Part shown: positions 44,184 to 53,648 of the stretch, one piece after another
Layout: each line of letters opens with the position of its first letter
Numbering within the stretch: position 1 is the stretch's first letter
NCBI GenBank assembly: GCA_038230335.1
Contig: JBBRNL010000002.1
Coordinates: 1-64,000, forward strand
Direction of reading: 5' to 3'
Source of the DNA: JBBRDU01 sp038230335
GTDB lineage: Bacteria > Verrucomicrobiota > Verrucomicrobiia > Chthoniobacterales > UBA10450
Length of the DNA stretch: 64,000 bases
The notes under the pieces: model-generated
Seen by the model: the letters and a program-made list of their open reading frames with translations, nothing else
Told to the model about the DNA's origin: nothing
Database searches by the model: none
Made by a program: the position numbers and the translations under genes

Positions 44184-44651
44184 ATGGATCAAGAAGTCGA
44201 CTCCAGTTTTGTTGATCTCGGCGATAACACAGCCCTCGTCTGTGTCGATCACCAGCAGTACCAAAAGATCATCGTGCCCCAGTTGATCGACATGACCTAC
44301 AAAGTTCACCTTGGGCTGTTCGAAGAGGATGTGAGCCTCAAGTTGAAGACCTACAACTACGACGTGGTTGTGATCTATGAGAACTTCAAAAACTCGACCC
44401 TCCAGACCAATCCGCTGCTGCGAGAAATGGCCAAGCGACGCGACGCCCGCCGGCGCGAGCATTTCGTCGTGCTACTGACCCACAAATTTGCCACGAACGA
44501 CGCGATGAGCGCGTTCGTGCAAAGTGTAGATCAGATCATCAATATAGCTGATCTGGCTAATCTGAAGCCGGTCCTCCGCCGGGGTGTGGCCCAGCATCGC
44601 GAGCTTTACCATTCGTTCAACGACATGGTGAAGAGCGTGCAGGCCCTCTAA
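44184..44651 (+). CDS. Receiver-like protein without phospho-acceptor (pseudo-receiver)
   Basis: 155 residues, starting 8 bp after the PilT/PilU gene with an AGGAGA site. Predicted element order follows a receiver: strand TALVCVD, helix, strand YKVHLGLF, helix, strand YDVVVIYENF, helix NPLLREMAKRRDARR, strand HFVVLLTH, helix, strand DQIINIADLANL and a last helix. At the end of the third strand, where receivers carry the phosphorylated Asp, the sequence is IYEN. This is structure read by eye; no family was recognised. It may be a signalling adaptor for the adjacent retraction ATPases, as the pseudo-receiver FrzS is for pili in Myxococcus. Confidence 0.7.
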   Translation: MDQEVDSSFVDLGDNTALVCVDHQQYQKIIVPQLIDMTYKVHLGLFEEDVSLKLKTYNYDVVVIYENFKNSTLQTNPLLREMAKRRDARRREHFVVLLTHKFATNDAMSAFVQSVDQIINIADLANLKPVLRRGVAQHRELYHSFNDMVKSVQAL

Positions 44652-44794
44652 ATAATTCGTCCCCGCCCGCGGCAGGACCCGCGCAAAGGCGCAGGCTCTC
44701 ACGAATTCATTTGTGGAGAAGGATAGAACAGACGATTTTTTGAAGGTTGGGCTGTGCCACGCGTCTAAGCACGTGGGCAGATGGAGGAAGGGCT

Positions 44795-45316
44795 ATGAAA
44801 CTATTGAAGTGGGTTCAATTCACATGGGATCTGGAAAAGGTTCCCACGAACAACGGGGACTTGCCGGCGCAGTACCAGATTTCTCCGGCGACGGCCGCTG
44901 ACGAAATGGCGTTGCGCAAGGTGTTTTCAAGCTCATTCCTGCTCGACCCGGCTTGGAACCCCGCCATCGGTGAAGTCATGCACACAATCCAGTCGCGACT
45001 CGACTCGGCGCTCGCCTCCGCCACGCAGACCTGCCTAACGCTTCGGCATGGCCAGCGCATCATTGGAGCGGCTGTGCTGCATCCCGATCCAAGCGCGGTA
45101 GAGCATTTTGCCATTGGCCCGAGCGTTCTGGCCGAATACCGCAACCGGGGTTTCGGGACACTGATGCTGCGCGCTTCCCTCGCCTGGCTTCGTCAGGCCG
45201 GAATCGCTCATGCATCCGCCATGTCGCCGGATTACGTCCCCGTAGCCAAATTTCTCTATCCAAAGTTTGGCGGAGCGCTCGCCCCGGTCGAGCCGACCGT
45301 GCTGCTCGCGGCCTGA
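44795..45316 (+). CDS. GNAT family N-acetyltransferase
   Basis: 173 residues. The ATG at 44795 has a GGAGGAAGG site upstream, so the frame opening 16 codons earlier is not used. Motif A is IGPSVLAEYRNRGFGTLMLR (acetyl-CoA loop RNRGFG), followed by SLAWLRQAGIAHASAMSPDY. The N-terminal 40 residues (LKWVQFTWDLEKVP) precede the GNAT fold and are unusual. Substrate unknown. It lies 143 bp after the pseudo-receiver gene; the gap contains a possible AATTCGT/ACGAATT stem. Confidence 0.87.
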   Translation: MKLLKWVQFTWDLEKVPTNNGDLPAQYQISPATAADEMALRKVFSSSFLLDPAWNPAIGEVMHTIQSRLDSALASATQTCLTLRHGQRIIGAAVLHPDPSAVEHFAIGPSVLAEYRNRGFGTLMLRASLAWLRQAGIAHASAMSPDYVPVAKFLYPKFGGALAPVEPTVLLAA

Positions 45317-45332
45317 CCTGTTCCCGGTGAGC

Positions 45333-45671
45333 TTAGCCGCGAACGGACAGCGCGATCGCGAGCCCGTTCAGGGCCCCTGTGACTAAACCGGCCGGTAGAA
45401 TATACGGCGCATCGCCCGAGCGAAAGGCTCCCTTGGCAAAGAAAACAACCAGCGAGACGCCGAGTCCATAGGTGGCGCCGATCAGCGCGCCCTGCCAGAT
45501 CATTCGGGGCTGGCTCATTGATATCGCAGTCACAAAACTAACGAGCATGCCCTTGAGAATCGCTGCAATAAAGATCTCCATCTTGTAAGGTTCGCCTTTC
45601 GCGAAAAAGATTCCCCCGCCGTCCAGCGCTCCGAGGACGGCTCCTATTGTAAGGATGAGAGCCGTTACCAT
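45333..45671 (-). CDS. Small polytopic membrane protein
   Basis: 112 residues with about four hydrophobic segments (TALILTIGAVLGALDGG, IAAILKGMLVSFVTAIS, QGALIGATYGLGVSLVVFF, ILPAGLVTGALNGLAIAL), rich in Gly and Ala. No family recognised. It lies 72 bp after CreD on the same strand. Confidence 0.7.
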   Translation of the reverse strand: MVTALILTIGAVLGALDGGGIFFAKGEPYKMEIFIAAILKGMLVSFVTAISMSQPRMIWQGALIGATYGLGVSLVVFFAKGAFRSGDAPYILPAGLVTGALNGLAIALSVRG

Positions 45672-45743
45672 GGAGTTTGGCTGCGGACTTCGGGTCGGGC
45701 AGCCGGTGATGCGTAGACGTTCAAGGTCACAGTCAGTTTCATA

Positions 45744-47141
45744 TCAACCGGCATCGCGCGCGTACCAGTTAACCTTGCGCGTCACGTACATGACGATAGC
45801 CAGAACGAGGAAGAGCGCGATCGCGCCCATCAGGAGCGCGTAATCTTGCTGACGCAGGGTGATGTAGAGAAACGTGTACACGCCGCCCAGCCCCGCACTA
45901 ATCATGAGGGTGCGCATACCGCCCCCGAGAAAGTATCGACAATACCAGGTGATCAGTAGGGTCGATGCAATGGCCGCAGTCAGATAAGCGCGGCCGAATC
46001 CGATAAACTCGGAAACGGACAGGAGGAGGAGGTAAAACAGACAGAGGGCAGCTCCTACCATCAGGTACTGCAAGGGGTGAATCTTTTGACGAGCCGTGAC
46101 TTCAAAAAGGAAGAAGGCTGTAAAAACGAGCACCAAAAACAGGATGCCATATTTTATGGAACGCTCGACGTAACGATAGGCATCCAGCACCGAGAGAAAT
46201 TGTGCGCCAAAGAGCGAATCCGCGACCGAGCGCGTGTTAAAGCGATCGTTCCCGCTCTGGCTCGTCCAGCGTTGTGGATAGTCGCGACCGTAATAGGATA
46301 CTTGCCAGTTGGCCTCGAACCCATTGACTCGCACCGATCGCTCAGCCGGTAGGAATGCTCCGCGAAAGGCGGGGTCGGGCCAGTTCGATTTAAGCGTGGC
46401 GTGGTTTTTCACACCGAATGGAGCAAAGAAAATTCCGCCGCTGCCGTTTAAATCCAAAGAAATGGAAAATTCCGTGACACCTCCGATCGGATCAGTGAGA
46501 ACAAGTGGCGCAGTCGCGCCAGTCGTGTAGCCGGGCACTTGCGAGCCGGGGAGCAAAGCTCGCCCGACTCCGCCCCAATCAAGCACGAGTCCCTCGCGCG
46601 TCCCGCGCAAATCGCTCACCGCGATCGTCACAAAAGCGTCCTTCCACTGCACATCCTTCGGCTCGATCTTGAGGGAGGTAAAATCTGGAGGCGAAAATTT
46701 TCCCGATAGCTTCACCTGGGCGCGGAACACCGCGGCGTCGTAGATACCCCGGTGCAGCGTTTGCGTGCTAACCTCGCCCGCCAGGTTGAGTTCCTCCGGT
46801 AAGAAATAGGCGTTTGCGGTCGCGGTCTCTTCGACTTCCCGGCGTTCCATCCGCCCGTCGGCGCCCGCGATCTCCTTCACGGCCTTGAAGCGATATTGAT
46901 AGGGAATTCCGAGGATCGGTCCGATCACATTCTGGTCTTTCCCCCACGAGGAAGTGATATCTGCGACGGCCTCATTTCGTCGCAACAGACGGTCGTTCAA
47001 CACTCCGGTGATCATGGCGAGCGGAATCAGGAGAACGAGGATGAGTGCACCGACACCGATCAACTTGATGAGGGTATTATGGCGCCGGCCGAACGAGGGC
47101 TGCGTTTTCGGCAATGGCGGGGGAGGCTGTTGATCAGGCAT
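45744..47141 (-). CDS. creD: CreD-family inner membrane protein
   Basis: A 465-residue protein. A Pro-rich start (MPDQQPPPPLPK) leads to one transmembrane helix (LIGVGALILVLLIPLAMITG), then LNDRLLRRNEAVADITSSWG as in CreD, a large periplasmic beta-domain (about 60-310, with GPILGIPYQYR and VNGFEANWQVSYYGRDYPQR) and six helices at the C-terminus (about 325-460), ending YVTRKVNWYARDAG. In E. coli CreD belongs to the CreBC regulon and affects colicin and beta-lactam responses; its mechanism is unknown. No creBC genes are near. The ATG at 47141 is preferred over the one 9 codons upstream. Confidence 0.92.
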   Translation of the reverse strand: MPDQQPPPPLPKTQPSFGRRHNTLIKLIGVGALILVLLIPLAMITGVLNDRLLRRNEAVADITSSWGKDQNVIGPILGIPYQYRFKAVKEIAGADGRMERREVEETATANAYFLPEELNLAGEVSTQTLHRGIYDAAVFRAQVKLSGKFSPPDFTSLKIEPKDVQWKDAFVTIAVSDLRGTREGLVLDWGGVGRALLPGSQVPGYTTGATAPLVLTDPIGGVTEFSISLDLNGSGGIFFAPFGVKNHATLKSNWPDPAFRGAFLPAERSVRVNGFEANWQVSYYGRDYPQRWTSQSGNDRFNTRSVADSLFGAQFLSVLDAYRYVERSIKYGILFLVLVFTAFFLFEVTARQKIHPLQYLMVGAALCLFYLLLLSVSEFIGFGRAYLTAAIASTLLITWYCRYFLGGGMRTLMISAGLGGVYTFLYITLRQQDYALLMGAIALFLVLAIVMYVTRKVNWYARDAG

Positions 47142-47322
47142 AAAGACAGATTGAATAGCAGAACCCACTGGCGCAATGCAACTTAACGTCGGACCGGGAA
47201 TGTTGATTATTCACGACAGTGATACGGAACAGGCAGGCGCAATCTTTCCGCCTATTACTCTTTTCTGAATCTGTCCGTCCCGTCGCGCGCATCTCATCTG
47301 AAACTGCAGGTCGTAGCTTCAT

Positions 47323-49872
47323 ATGATTCAGGACTTCAAATTCGCATTTCGACAACTTGTTAAGGCTCCCGGATTTACCAGCATTGCCGTCATTACTCTC
47401 GCGCTCGCCATCGGGGTGAATTCTGCCATTTTCGCGCTGATCAATGGCGCAGCTCTGCGCTCGCCCGTCCCGTTGCGGCCGGCCGAAGTGGTCAATGTCT
47501 TTACAGCGCGGCAAAATGCCAACCACGATTACCGGCAGTTCTCCCATGACGAATACCGCGCCGTGCGCGAAGGCGGCACAGACGTCTTCGCTGATGTCGC
47601 GGCGCTCGAATTCTCGCTCGCTGGGATTGGAGCCGATCAGAACATCCGGCGCAGCTTTGTCTTCTGCACATCGGAAAACTTCTTTTCGCTTGTCGGAGTC
47701 AAGCCCGTGGCGGGACGTTTTTACACTGCCGATGAGTGCCGTCCGAACGCAAATGTCCCGGTCGTGGTGGCTAGTTACGGATTCTGGCAGCGCATGGGCG
47801 GCCGCAGAGACTTTATCGGCAGTAGCGTGAGGGTGAACGGGCAGCCTTACACGGTCATTGGAATCACTCCGGAAGGCTTTAGCGGCGTAAACGTTTTAGT
47901 TGCGCCTGAGCTTTGGATCCCGCTTGGACTGTACTCTCAGATCGGCGCGTCGTTTGCCGATTCAGTAACGCTAACGGATCTGGCGCAACCTAAGAACTAC
48001 ACGCTGAACTTGGTCGCGCGGATGCGGGCCGGCCTCACACTCGACGGGGCCAAGTCGCGCCTGCCGGTGATCGCGCAGCGTCTTACCTCGATTCAGCCTT
48101 CGGACGCGAGTGGCCCGCGCGAACTCCAGATTCAAACTCCATCGCGCTTCAGTATCAGTACGACGCCGCAGGACGACGGCCCGATCGGTCTGATCGCGCT
48201 TCTCCTTGCCGGCATGGCCGCCGCCGTGCTTTTGATCGCGAGTCTGAACCTGGCCAACATGCTTCTGGCGCGCGGCACCGCGCGGTCCAAGGAGATTGCG
48301 CTCCGGTTGGCTTTGGGCGCAACGCGCTGGCGTATCATCCGCCAATTGCTGTGTGAAGGTCTGCTTTTGGCTTTACTGGGCGGCGCGGCCGGTATCGTCA
48401 TCAGCGGATGGAGCAACGACCTGCTCGTTAGGTCGCTGGGCGGTCTTTTTAACGACATGAATCTGTCGCTCGTCGTGCATGTGCGTCCCGACGGTTTTGT
48501 TCTCGCCGTGACTTTTCTCTTTTGCCTGTTTGCGACATTGCTCTTCAGCCTGGGACCGGCTCTCAAAGCGACCCGCCTGGATTTGGTCACTGACTTGAAG
48601 CAACAAATCGGCGAACCCGCGCAGGCCGGGCGCCTGGGCCGATTCTTTGCGCCGCGCAACGTGCTCGTCATGGCGCAAATCGCTCTTTCTCTCATGCTCC
48701 TTTTTAGTGCCGGATTGTTTTTGCACGGCGCCTGGGAAGCGGGCGGAATGAATCCCGGGTTTGACCCGAAGGGTGGTTTGGTGGCCGAGATGGACTTCAC
48801 GCTTGGCCAAAAAGACGCCACCGCGGCGGAACGCCTGATGTTCGCGGCGGTACAACGAGCGCGCGAACTTCCCGGCGTTCGCTCCGCCGCCCTCGGCACG
48901 ATGGTTCCGTACGGGAATTTCACGAACACTCGCCGAATCATGTCGGCCAGCGATGCACCTGCCGCCAAGACCGACGTGAACGCGCCGGACCCGGGGGCGA
49001 GCGGCCTCTACACTTCGATCACCCCCGGTTACTTCGACGCCATTGGCGTGCGTCTGCTGCGCGGACGTGATTTTACCCAGACCGAAGTGGAGAACAAAAA
49101 CTCTCCACCCGTCGCGATCCTGGATGAGGAGATGGCGAAGAAGTTATTTCCCAAAAGCGATGCGATTGGCCAGCACATCCGCTATACGCAAGCGTCCGCC
49201 GACGGCTCGCCCAGCGAACTGGAAGTCGTCGGCGTGGTCAACAAGCACCTGCATGACGTGCAAAGCGATACGATTGTTCGTCGTATCTTTGTGCCGTTGG
49301 CGCAAAAATATTACGGCAATGTTTATCTGCATGTCCGCCTCGCCAGCAACGACCGGGGCGCTGTGCTAAATGCGATTCCCACTTTGCGGCAGGCCCTTCG
49401 AGCACTCGATCCTGATCTGCCCGTGTTGCGAATTGTTCCATTCACCGACCTCATGCAAAAGAACGTCGGACTTTGGGTCGTGCGCCTGGGTGCCGCCTTG
49501 TTTGGCGTGTTCGGTGGAATCGCCTTGCTCCTCGCGGTCGTCGGCGTTTATGGCGTGAAGGCTTACACCGTGGCGCGGCGCACCCGTGAGATTGGCATCA
49601 GGATGGCCCTGGGGGCACATCGCGGCGACGTCTTCGCCCTCATTATGAAACAGGGCGTATTACAAACGGGCTTCGCCGTAATTATCGGCCTCTTCCTCGC
49701 CCTCGGCGCCGGTCGCGTCTTGTCGCAAATTCTCTTTAACGTCAGCCCCGCGGATCCTGGCTCATTAATTGTATCCACCGTTATGCTGACCGCTGCCGCA
49801 TTGCTCGCATGTTTTCTGCCCGCTCGCCGCGCCACCCGCGTAAACCCGATGACAGCGCTGCGGACGGAGTAG
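47323..49872 (+). CDS. MacB/FtsX-type ABC transporter permease (ADOP-like, no ATPase)
   Basis: An 849-residue permease. The N-terminus DFKFAFRQLVKAPGFTSIAV is typical of the duplicated orphan permeases common in Acidobacteria and Verrucomicrobia. A MacB-like periplasmic core follows the first helix (about 45-270). Helices lie at about 283-305, 340-360 and 385-415, then a second periplasmic part (about 470-690) and three C-terminal helices with ARRTREIGIRMALGAHRGDV and ARRATRVNPMTALRTE. It thus has two FtsX halves in one chain. No ABC ATPase is adjacent; the cargo is unknown. Confidence 0.92.
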   Translation: MIQDFKFAFRQLVKAPGFTSIAVITLALAIGVNSAIFALINGAALRSPVPLRPAEVVNVFTARQNANHDYRQFSHDEYRAVREGGTDVFADVAALEFSLAGIGADQNIRRSFVFCTSENFFSLVGVKPVAGRFYTADECRPNANVPVVVASYGFWQRMGGRRDFIGSSVRVNGQPYTVIGITPEGFSGVNVLVAPELWIPLGLYSQIGASFADSVTLTDLAQPKNYTLNLVARMRAGLTLDGAKSRLPVIAQRLTSIQPSDASGPRELQIQTPSRFSISTTPQDDGPIGLIALLLAGMAAAVLLIASLNLANMLLARGTARSKEIALRLALGATRWRIIRQLLCEGLLLALLGGAAGIVISGWSNDLLVRSLGGLFNDMNLSLVVHVRPDGFVLAVTFLFCLFATLLFSLGPALKATRLDLVTDLKQQIGEPAQAGRLGRFFAPRNVLVMAQIALSLMLLFSAGLFLHGAWEAGGMNPGFDPKGGLVAEMDFTLGQKDATAAERLMFAAVQRARELPGVRSAALGTMVPYGNFTNTRRIMSASDAPAAKTDVNAPDPGASGLYTSITPGYFDAIGVRLLRGRDFTQTEVENKNSPPVAILDEEMAKKLFPKSDAIGQHIRYTQASADGSPSELEVVGVVNKHLHDVQSDTIVRRIFVPLAQKYYGNVYLHVRLASNDRGAVLNAIPTLRQALRALDPDLPVLRIVPFTDLMQKNVGLWVVRLGAALFGVFGGIALLLAVVGVYGVKAYTVARRTREIGIRMALGAHRGDVFALIMKQGVLQTGFAVIIGLFLALGAGRVLSQILFNVSPADPGSLIVSTVMLTAAALLACFLPARRATRVNPMTALRTE

Positions 49873-49876
49873 CAAT

Positions 49877-49913
49877 CCAACGTTGGGGCCGTTGACCTCA
49901 ACGGCCTGGTTGG
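49877..49913. terminator. Hairpin between convergent permease gene and tRNA-Phe
   Basis: CCAAC...GTTGG outer arms enclose GGCCGTT/AACGGCC with a 6-nt loop. It starts 4 bp after the permease stop and ends 26 bp after the tRNA 3' end on the other strand, which suits a two-way terminator. No long T-run follows on either strand. Confidence 0.6.
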
Positions 49914-49939
49914 CTCATCACGACATCTAAGAAGGAAGG

Positions 49940-50012
<73 letters not shown>

Positions 50013-50111
50013 GTGTTTGTTGCCGAAGAGGCAGCTCCCCGGGCGCGGGTGGTCACTATGCAATAATCCGGAGGCGGAGCAAGAAGAAGCAACCAGTTTG
50101 CAGTTCCTACC

Positions 50112-53100
50112 TCACTCACTCGCCACGGCTTTTTCGGGAACGGGCATTTTGAAATGGAATTGGTCGCTCACGAAACGCTGCAAATAGCGCAATGGATGGT
50201 CACGCGATTTTAAAGCGGCCGCCGTGTAAGCCTGAAGGAACGGAATTGCGTCCGGCTGTGCGCGGATCGCAGCCATCACGTCTGGCCGGTACTCCACCCG
50301 GGCCAACTCGGCAAAGATGTTGGCCAAACGAACGGCCGCTTCGCCGTGCAGTTCCCCGTGTTTCTTGTCGCTGATTTGCGCGAGCGTCAGGCTGAGCGCC
50401 TTAGCGAATTGTTGCATCCGCCAAAAGGTGGCCGCGCGAAAGTTGCGCACGTCAGCGGCGTAGCGGCCACTGGGGAATTCGTGGTCGTAGTCGTCCAGCG
50501 CCTGCATGACGCGCTCCGGCTTGAAGGGTTCCCGGTAGTGCGCCTTTTGCGAGACATCAACCAAGTCATCCGATGGTTCCGTATTGGCCAGGGGAACGGA
50601 GATGCATTCGATGTATGGGCAGGAGAGCGAGTAAATCGCTCGCGCCAGAACGAACATGGCCGCTTCCCTTTTCTGGCTCTTTGGATATTTCTGGAGAAAT
50701 GCGCGCGTCATTTTTTCCAGGCTGGCGTGGTCGCGCGAAATGTAAGTGATCGGGTGGGCGGGATCTTTCGGATCCTTTATATCCGTGTCGACGTCCGACC
50801 GGGCGCCAGCCACCAGAGCAATCCGGCAAAAGTCGAGATAATCACCCAGGTTTTTAAAGGCTGGGTTCTTTTCCGCGGCATCGATTTGAGCGCTTATTGC
50901 TTCGTCGTCGTCCTTGCCTTCGATTCCCGGATCAGGCTCGGCCGCCCGGGCGCGATGTAAAATGTTGAGCCGGAGGTTGACGTAAATCTGCTGGGCATCA
51001 CGCGTTACTCCCGGCGCGGAAAGAAATTGGACGAGATCCTCCACGCAATTCAGGCCGCCCGCCCCTTCCGCTCCCTTGGTGGATGCGCGTAAGTCATCCG
51101 CCAGTTTTTTTACTTCGGTGATGAGATCCGTCGGCTCATTCCTCGATGCTTCATTGCGCAGGGCTTTGACTCGACTGACGATGTCGTCTGGCACTTCGCT
51201 GGGATCGTTGCGGCCCCCGCTGTCCGTTGCCAGGTTTTGAAAGGCGTCATCGTCTGAAAATGGATAACCACGTGAGGCGGCGTCATCCTGGCACTGGCTT
51301 GGCCATCCGTAATTTGTTTGGGCAGAACCATAAGCGGTCGATTCGGAGGTCGCGTCTTCCGGAGACGGAGGAACACTCCAGTAGGCCGCGAAACGCTGCG
51401 CTTCCGGGGACTTGGCGCATTCACTGCGCAGCTTGTCGTAAATTTCGCGCGAGACCACCTCGAGTTTGATCTCGCGCGCGCGTGCTTCAGCGTAAGCGGA
51501 TGTTCTCGCCACCTGCGGCAAGGCCTCCAGTGCTTTTAATCTCGCTTGCGCCGCGATCGGACTGCCCGGAAGCAAACGGGCCGCACGCATCCACCAGCGC
51601 GAGGCGTGATGGAGCTCGTCGCGATCGTCGAGTTGATCTTCGACATTGGGGAGGTGAAGCGCCCCGCCGTCATCCCGTCTCATGATTCCATCGAAAGGCG
51701 AGAAACGTCCGTAGACGTGAAGTTTGGTGTCGAGCGGTGTGCGCAAGAGCTGGCCGCGCGCCTGCGCCCAGGTGTCGCCCAGTTTCAGCATTCGCTCCGC
51801 CTTCTCCTGCGGCGTTCCTGCGCTATCGCTCGTCAGTTGTTGCAAGCGTTCGACGATTTCTCGAGAAGCAGAAGTGGTCATGAACTTTTTGGCCTCGGAA
51901 AAATTTTCCGCGGCGAGAAAGCGTTCCGCCATGATGGCGCGCAGTTCGTTTTTCGCGATTTTATCGAAGCTCGCGCTGTCGAGCAAAGGGGCCAGTTCCG
52001 GGAGGGGCGCGAAATTCAACAACGTATCGATCAGTTGCTGGATCTGTTCTTCATCGGCCCCGGACAAATTCGGGTAGACGGAACTTTGCGCCATTGTCCA
52101 ATCCGCCTGGCCGGCTGGATAGACTCCTTCCTCGGTAAGACGCGCGGCCAATGCGTTGTGGGCCACTTCCTGCGAAGCACGCTCCGTTTCCGCATCCTCG
52201 TCGCCGGCGTCTTCCTCCTTGCTCGCGTTCGCCGGAGAAGGAGAGGGCGTAGCTTCCGATTCGGGTTTCGGCAGGAGTTCGAGCAGAGCCGCTACCGCGT
52301 CGCCGGCCTGATGGTTGTCCTGTAGGGCCAAAGCCAGGCGCACGCGCACCCCTGGCTGCATGGGCGATTTCGGGAAAGCGCGGAGGAATATCCTGAACGC
52401 CTCGATCGCTTCCGAGGTCTTGCCGGCGCGCTGCAAGGCTACGCCGCGCGCGAACAACAGATCGTCGCTGCGCGTCAATTGGTCCGGCGCGATCTGAGAT
52501 AATTGCAAGGCTTGCGCCTGACTTCCGGAGGCGCTGGCTGCCTGCGCGAGCATGGCGAGGTAGCGCGCCTGCCAATCTCCTGACTTGTATGCGTCCCTCT
52601 GTTTTGCCACCGCGGCCGCGATCCGCGGGAGCATCGTGCGTCGCCATTTGCGCACATCGGCCGGGTTATCCCATTTCCCATCGTAGTTGTCGGCCTCGGG
52701 TGCGCTCAGCACCAGGTAGGTAAAGGCCATGGCGATGCGAGGATGCCGCGCGATCACGGCAAAGGCGGCATCGCCCGCGGGTTTTGATGCGACATGGGCG
52801 AGCGCTTTTTCGCAGCTGAAAATTGCGGTCGGGAGAGTCTCGGGGTGCCCGGGCGTCTCCGCTTGCGCGATGTAAAACTCCAGCGCTTTTAAATAATCCA
52901 TATTGTCATAGGCCAGTGCGCCCAGCCACCCCAGCGCATCGGCATCAAAGCGCCCGCGCGGGTAACGCTTGCGAAAGGTTTCGAATTCCGTGATCGCAGC
53001 TTTGCGCGCGTTCAGGTCGGCGTTTTCGGCGCGCGCCGCGGAAAACGCGCAGCGTGCGCTCATGAACATGGCGATCTCAGCGCGCGGAGTCTTCGGAAAC

Positions 53101-53648
53101 TCGTTGACCACACGGTCGAACCACGGCTGGCAATCCTTGCGATCTCCATTTGAAAACTGGATGGCGCCACACGCATAAAGCCAGTTGGCCTTGATCAGTC
53201 CTGTGGCTGCCTCCGCGAGTTTGGTCGTATCGGCGAGGGTCGCGCTCAGCAAAGGATGATCGATGCGCCACAACATATACTCGCGCGCGCCTTCCGGTCG
53301 GTCGGCAGATACTGCGATGGCGTCGCGAAGATCGTGCGCCATGTTGCAGGCAGTGTTGTCGCGGTGGGCGCGGGCCTGCGCGATCCAATCATCCCCACGC
53401 TGAAGGAGAGTCGGCAAAGGTTCTTTTCCAAGCCGATTGGCCACATCTTTAGCAGCGGTTTCAATATCCAGCGGTCCTTGCGCGACTGGGATGGTTGACG
53501 TCTCCAGAAAAATCTCGCCGAGCGATTTACCCGGCAACATGTCGAGCGTATCGGATAATTTGATCGGAGTTTCGAACCAATCACCGCCAGTAGCGTAGGC
53601 CCGAACCGCGATCAGCAGACTGAACAGAATAAATATGGCGCGTTTCAT
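50112..53648 (-). CDS. Large secreted TPR-like protein
   Basis: 1178 residues with a signal peptide (FILFSLLIAVRAYATGG). Most of the chain is alpha-helical and contains scattered TPR-like pairs, for example FDADALGWLGALAYDNMDYLKALEFYI, of which LGALAYDNMDYLKALEFYIA fits the A/B helix pattern, and LLFARGVALQRAGKTSEAIE. An acidic low-complexity patch lies near residue 480. The late part has RYAADVRNFRAATFWRMQQF, again TPR-like. The ATG overlaps the stop of the DUF3142 gene (ATGA), so both are made together. The function is unknown; a periplasmic scaffold is a fair guess. Confidence 0.8.
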   Translation of the reverse strand: MKRAIFILFSLLIAVRAYATGGDWFETPIKLSDTLDMLPGKSLGEIFLETSTIPVAQGPLDIETAAKDVANRLGKEPLPTLLQRGDDWIAQARAHRDNTACNMAHDLRDAIAVSADRPEGAREYMLWRIDHPLLSATLADTTKLAEAATGLIKANWLYACGAIQFSNGDRKDCQPWFDRVVNEFPKTPRAEIAMFMSARCAFSAARAENADLNARKAAITEFETFRKRYPRGRFDADALGWLGALAYDNMDYLKALEFYIAQAETPGHPETLPTAIFSCEKALAHVASKPAGDAAFAVIARHPRIAMAFTYLVLSAPEADNYDGKWDNPADVRKWRRTMLPRIAAAVAKQRDAYKSGDWQARYLAMLAQAASASGSQAQALQLSQIAPDQLTRSDDLLFARGVALQRAGKTSEAIEAFRIFLRAFPKSPMQPGVRVRLALALQDNHQAGDAVAALLELLPKPESEATPSPSPANASKEEDAGDEDAETERASQEVAHNALAARLTEEGVYPAGQADWTMAQSSVYPNLSGADEEQIQQLIDTLLNFAPLPELAPLLDSASFDKIAKNELRAIMAERFLAAENFSEAKKFMTTSASREIVERLQQLTSDSAGTPQEKAERMLKLGDTWAQARGQLLRTPLDTKLHVYGRFSPFDGIMRRDDGGALHLPNVEDQLDDRDELHHASRWWMRAARLLPGSPIAAQARLKALEALPQVARTSAYAEARAREIKLEVVSREIYDKLRSECAKSPEAQRFAAYWSVPPSPEDATSESTAYGSAQTNYGWPSQCQDDAASRGYPFSDDDAFQNLATDSGGRNDPSEVPDDIVSRVKALRNEASRNEPTDLITEVKKLADDLRASTKGAEGAGGLNCVEDLVQFLSAPGVTRDAQQIYVNLRLNILHRARAAEPDPGIEGKDDDEAISAQIDAAEKNPAFKNLGDYLDFCRIALVAGARSDVDTDIKDPKDPAHPITYISRDHASLEKMTRAFLQKYPKSQKREAAMFVLARAIYSLSCPYIECISVPLANTEPSDDLVDVSQKAHYREPFKPERVMQALDDYDHEFPSGRYAADVRNFRAATFWRMQQFAKALSLTLAQISDKKHGELHGEAAVRLANIFAELARVEYRPDVMAAIRAQPDAIPFLQAYTAAALKSRDHPLRYLQRFVSDQFHFKMPVPEKAVASE

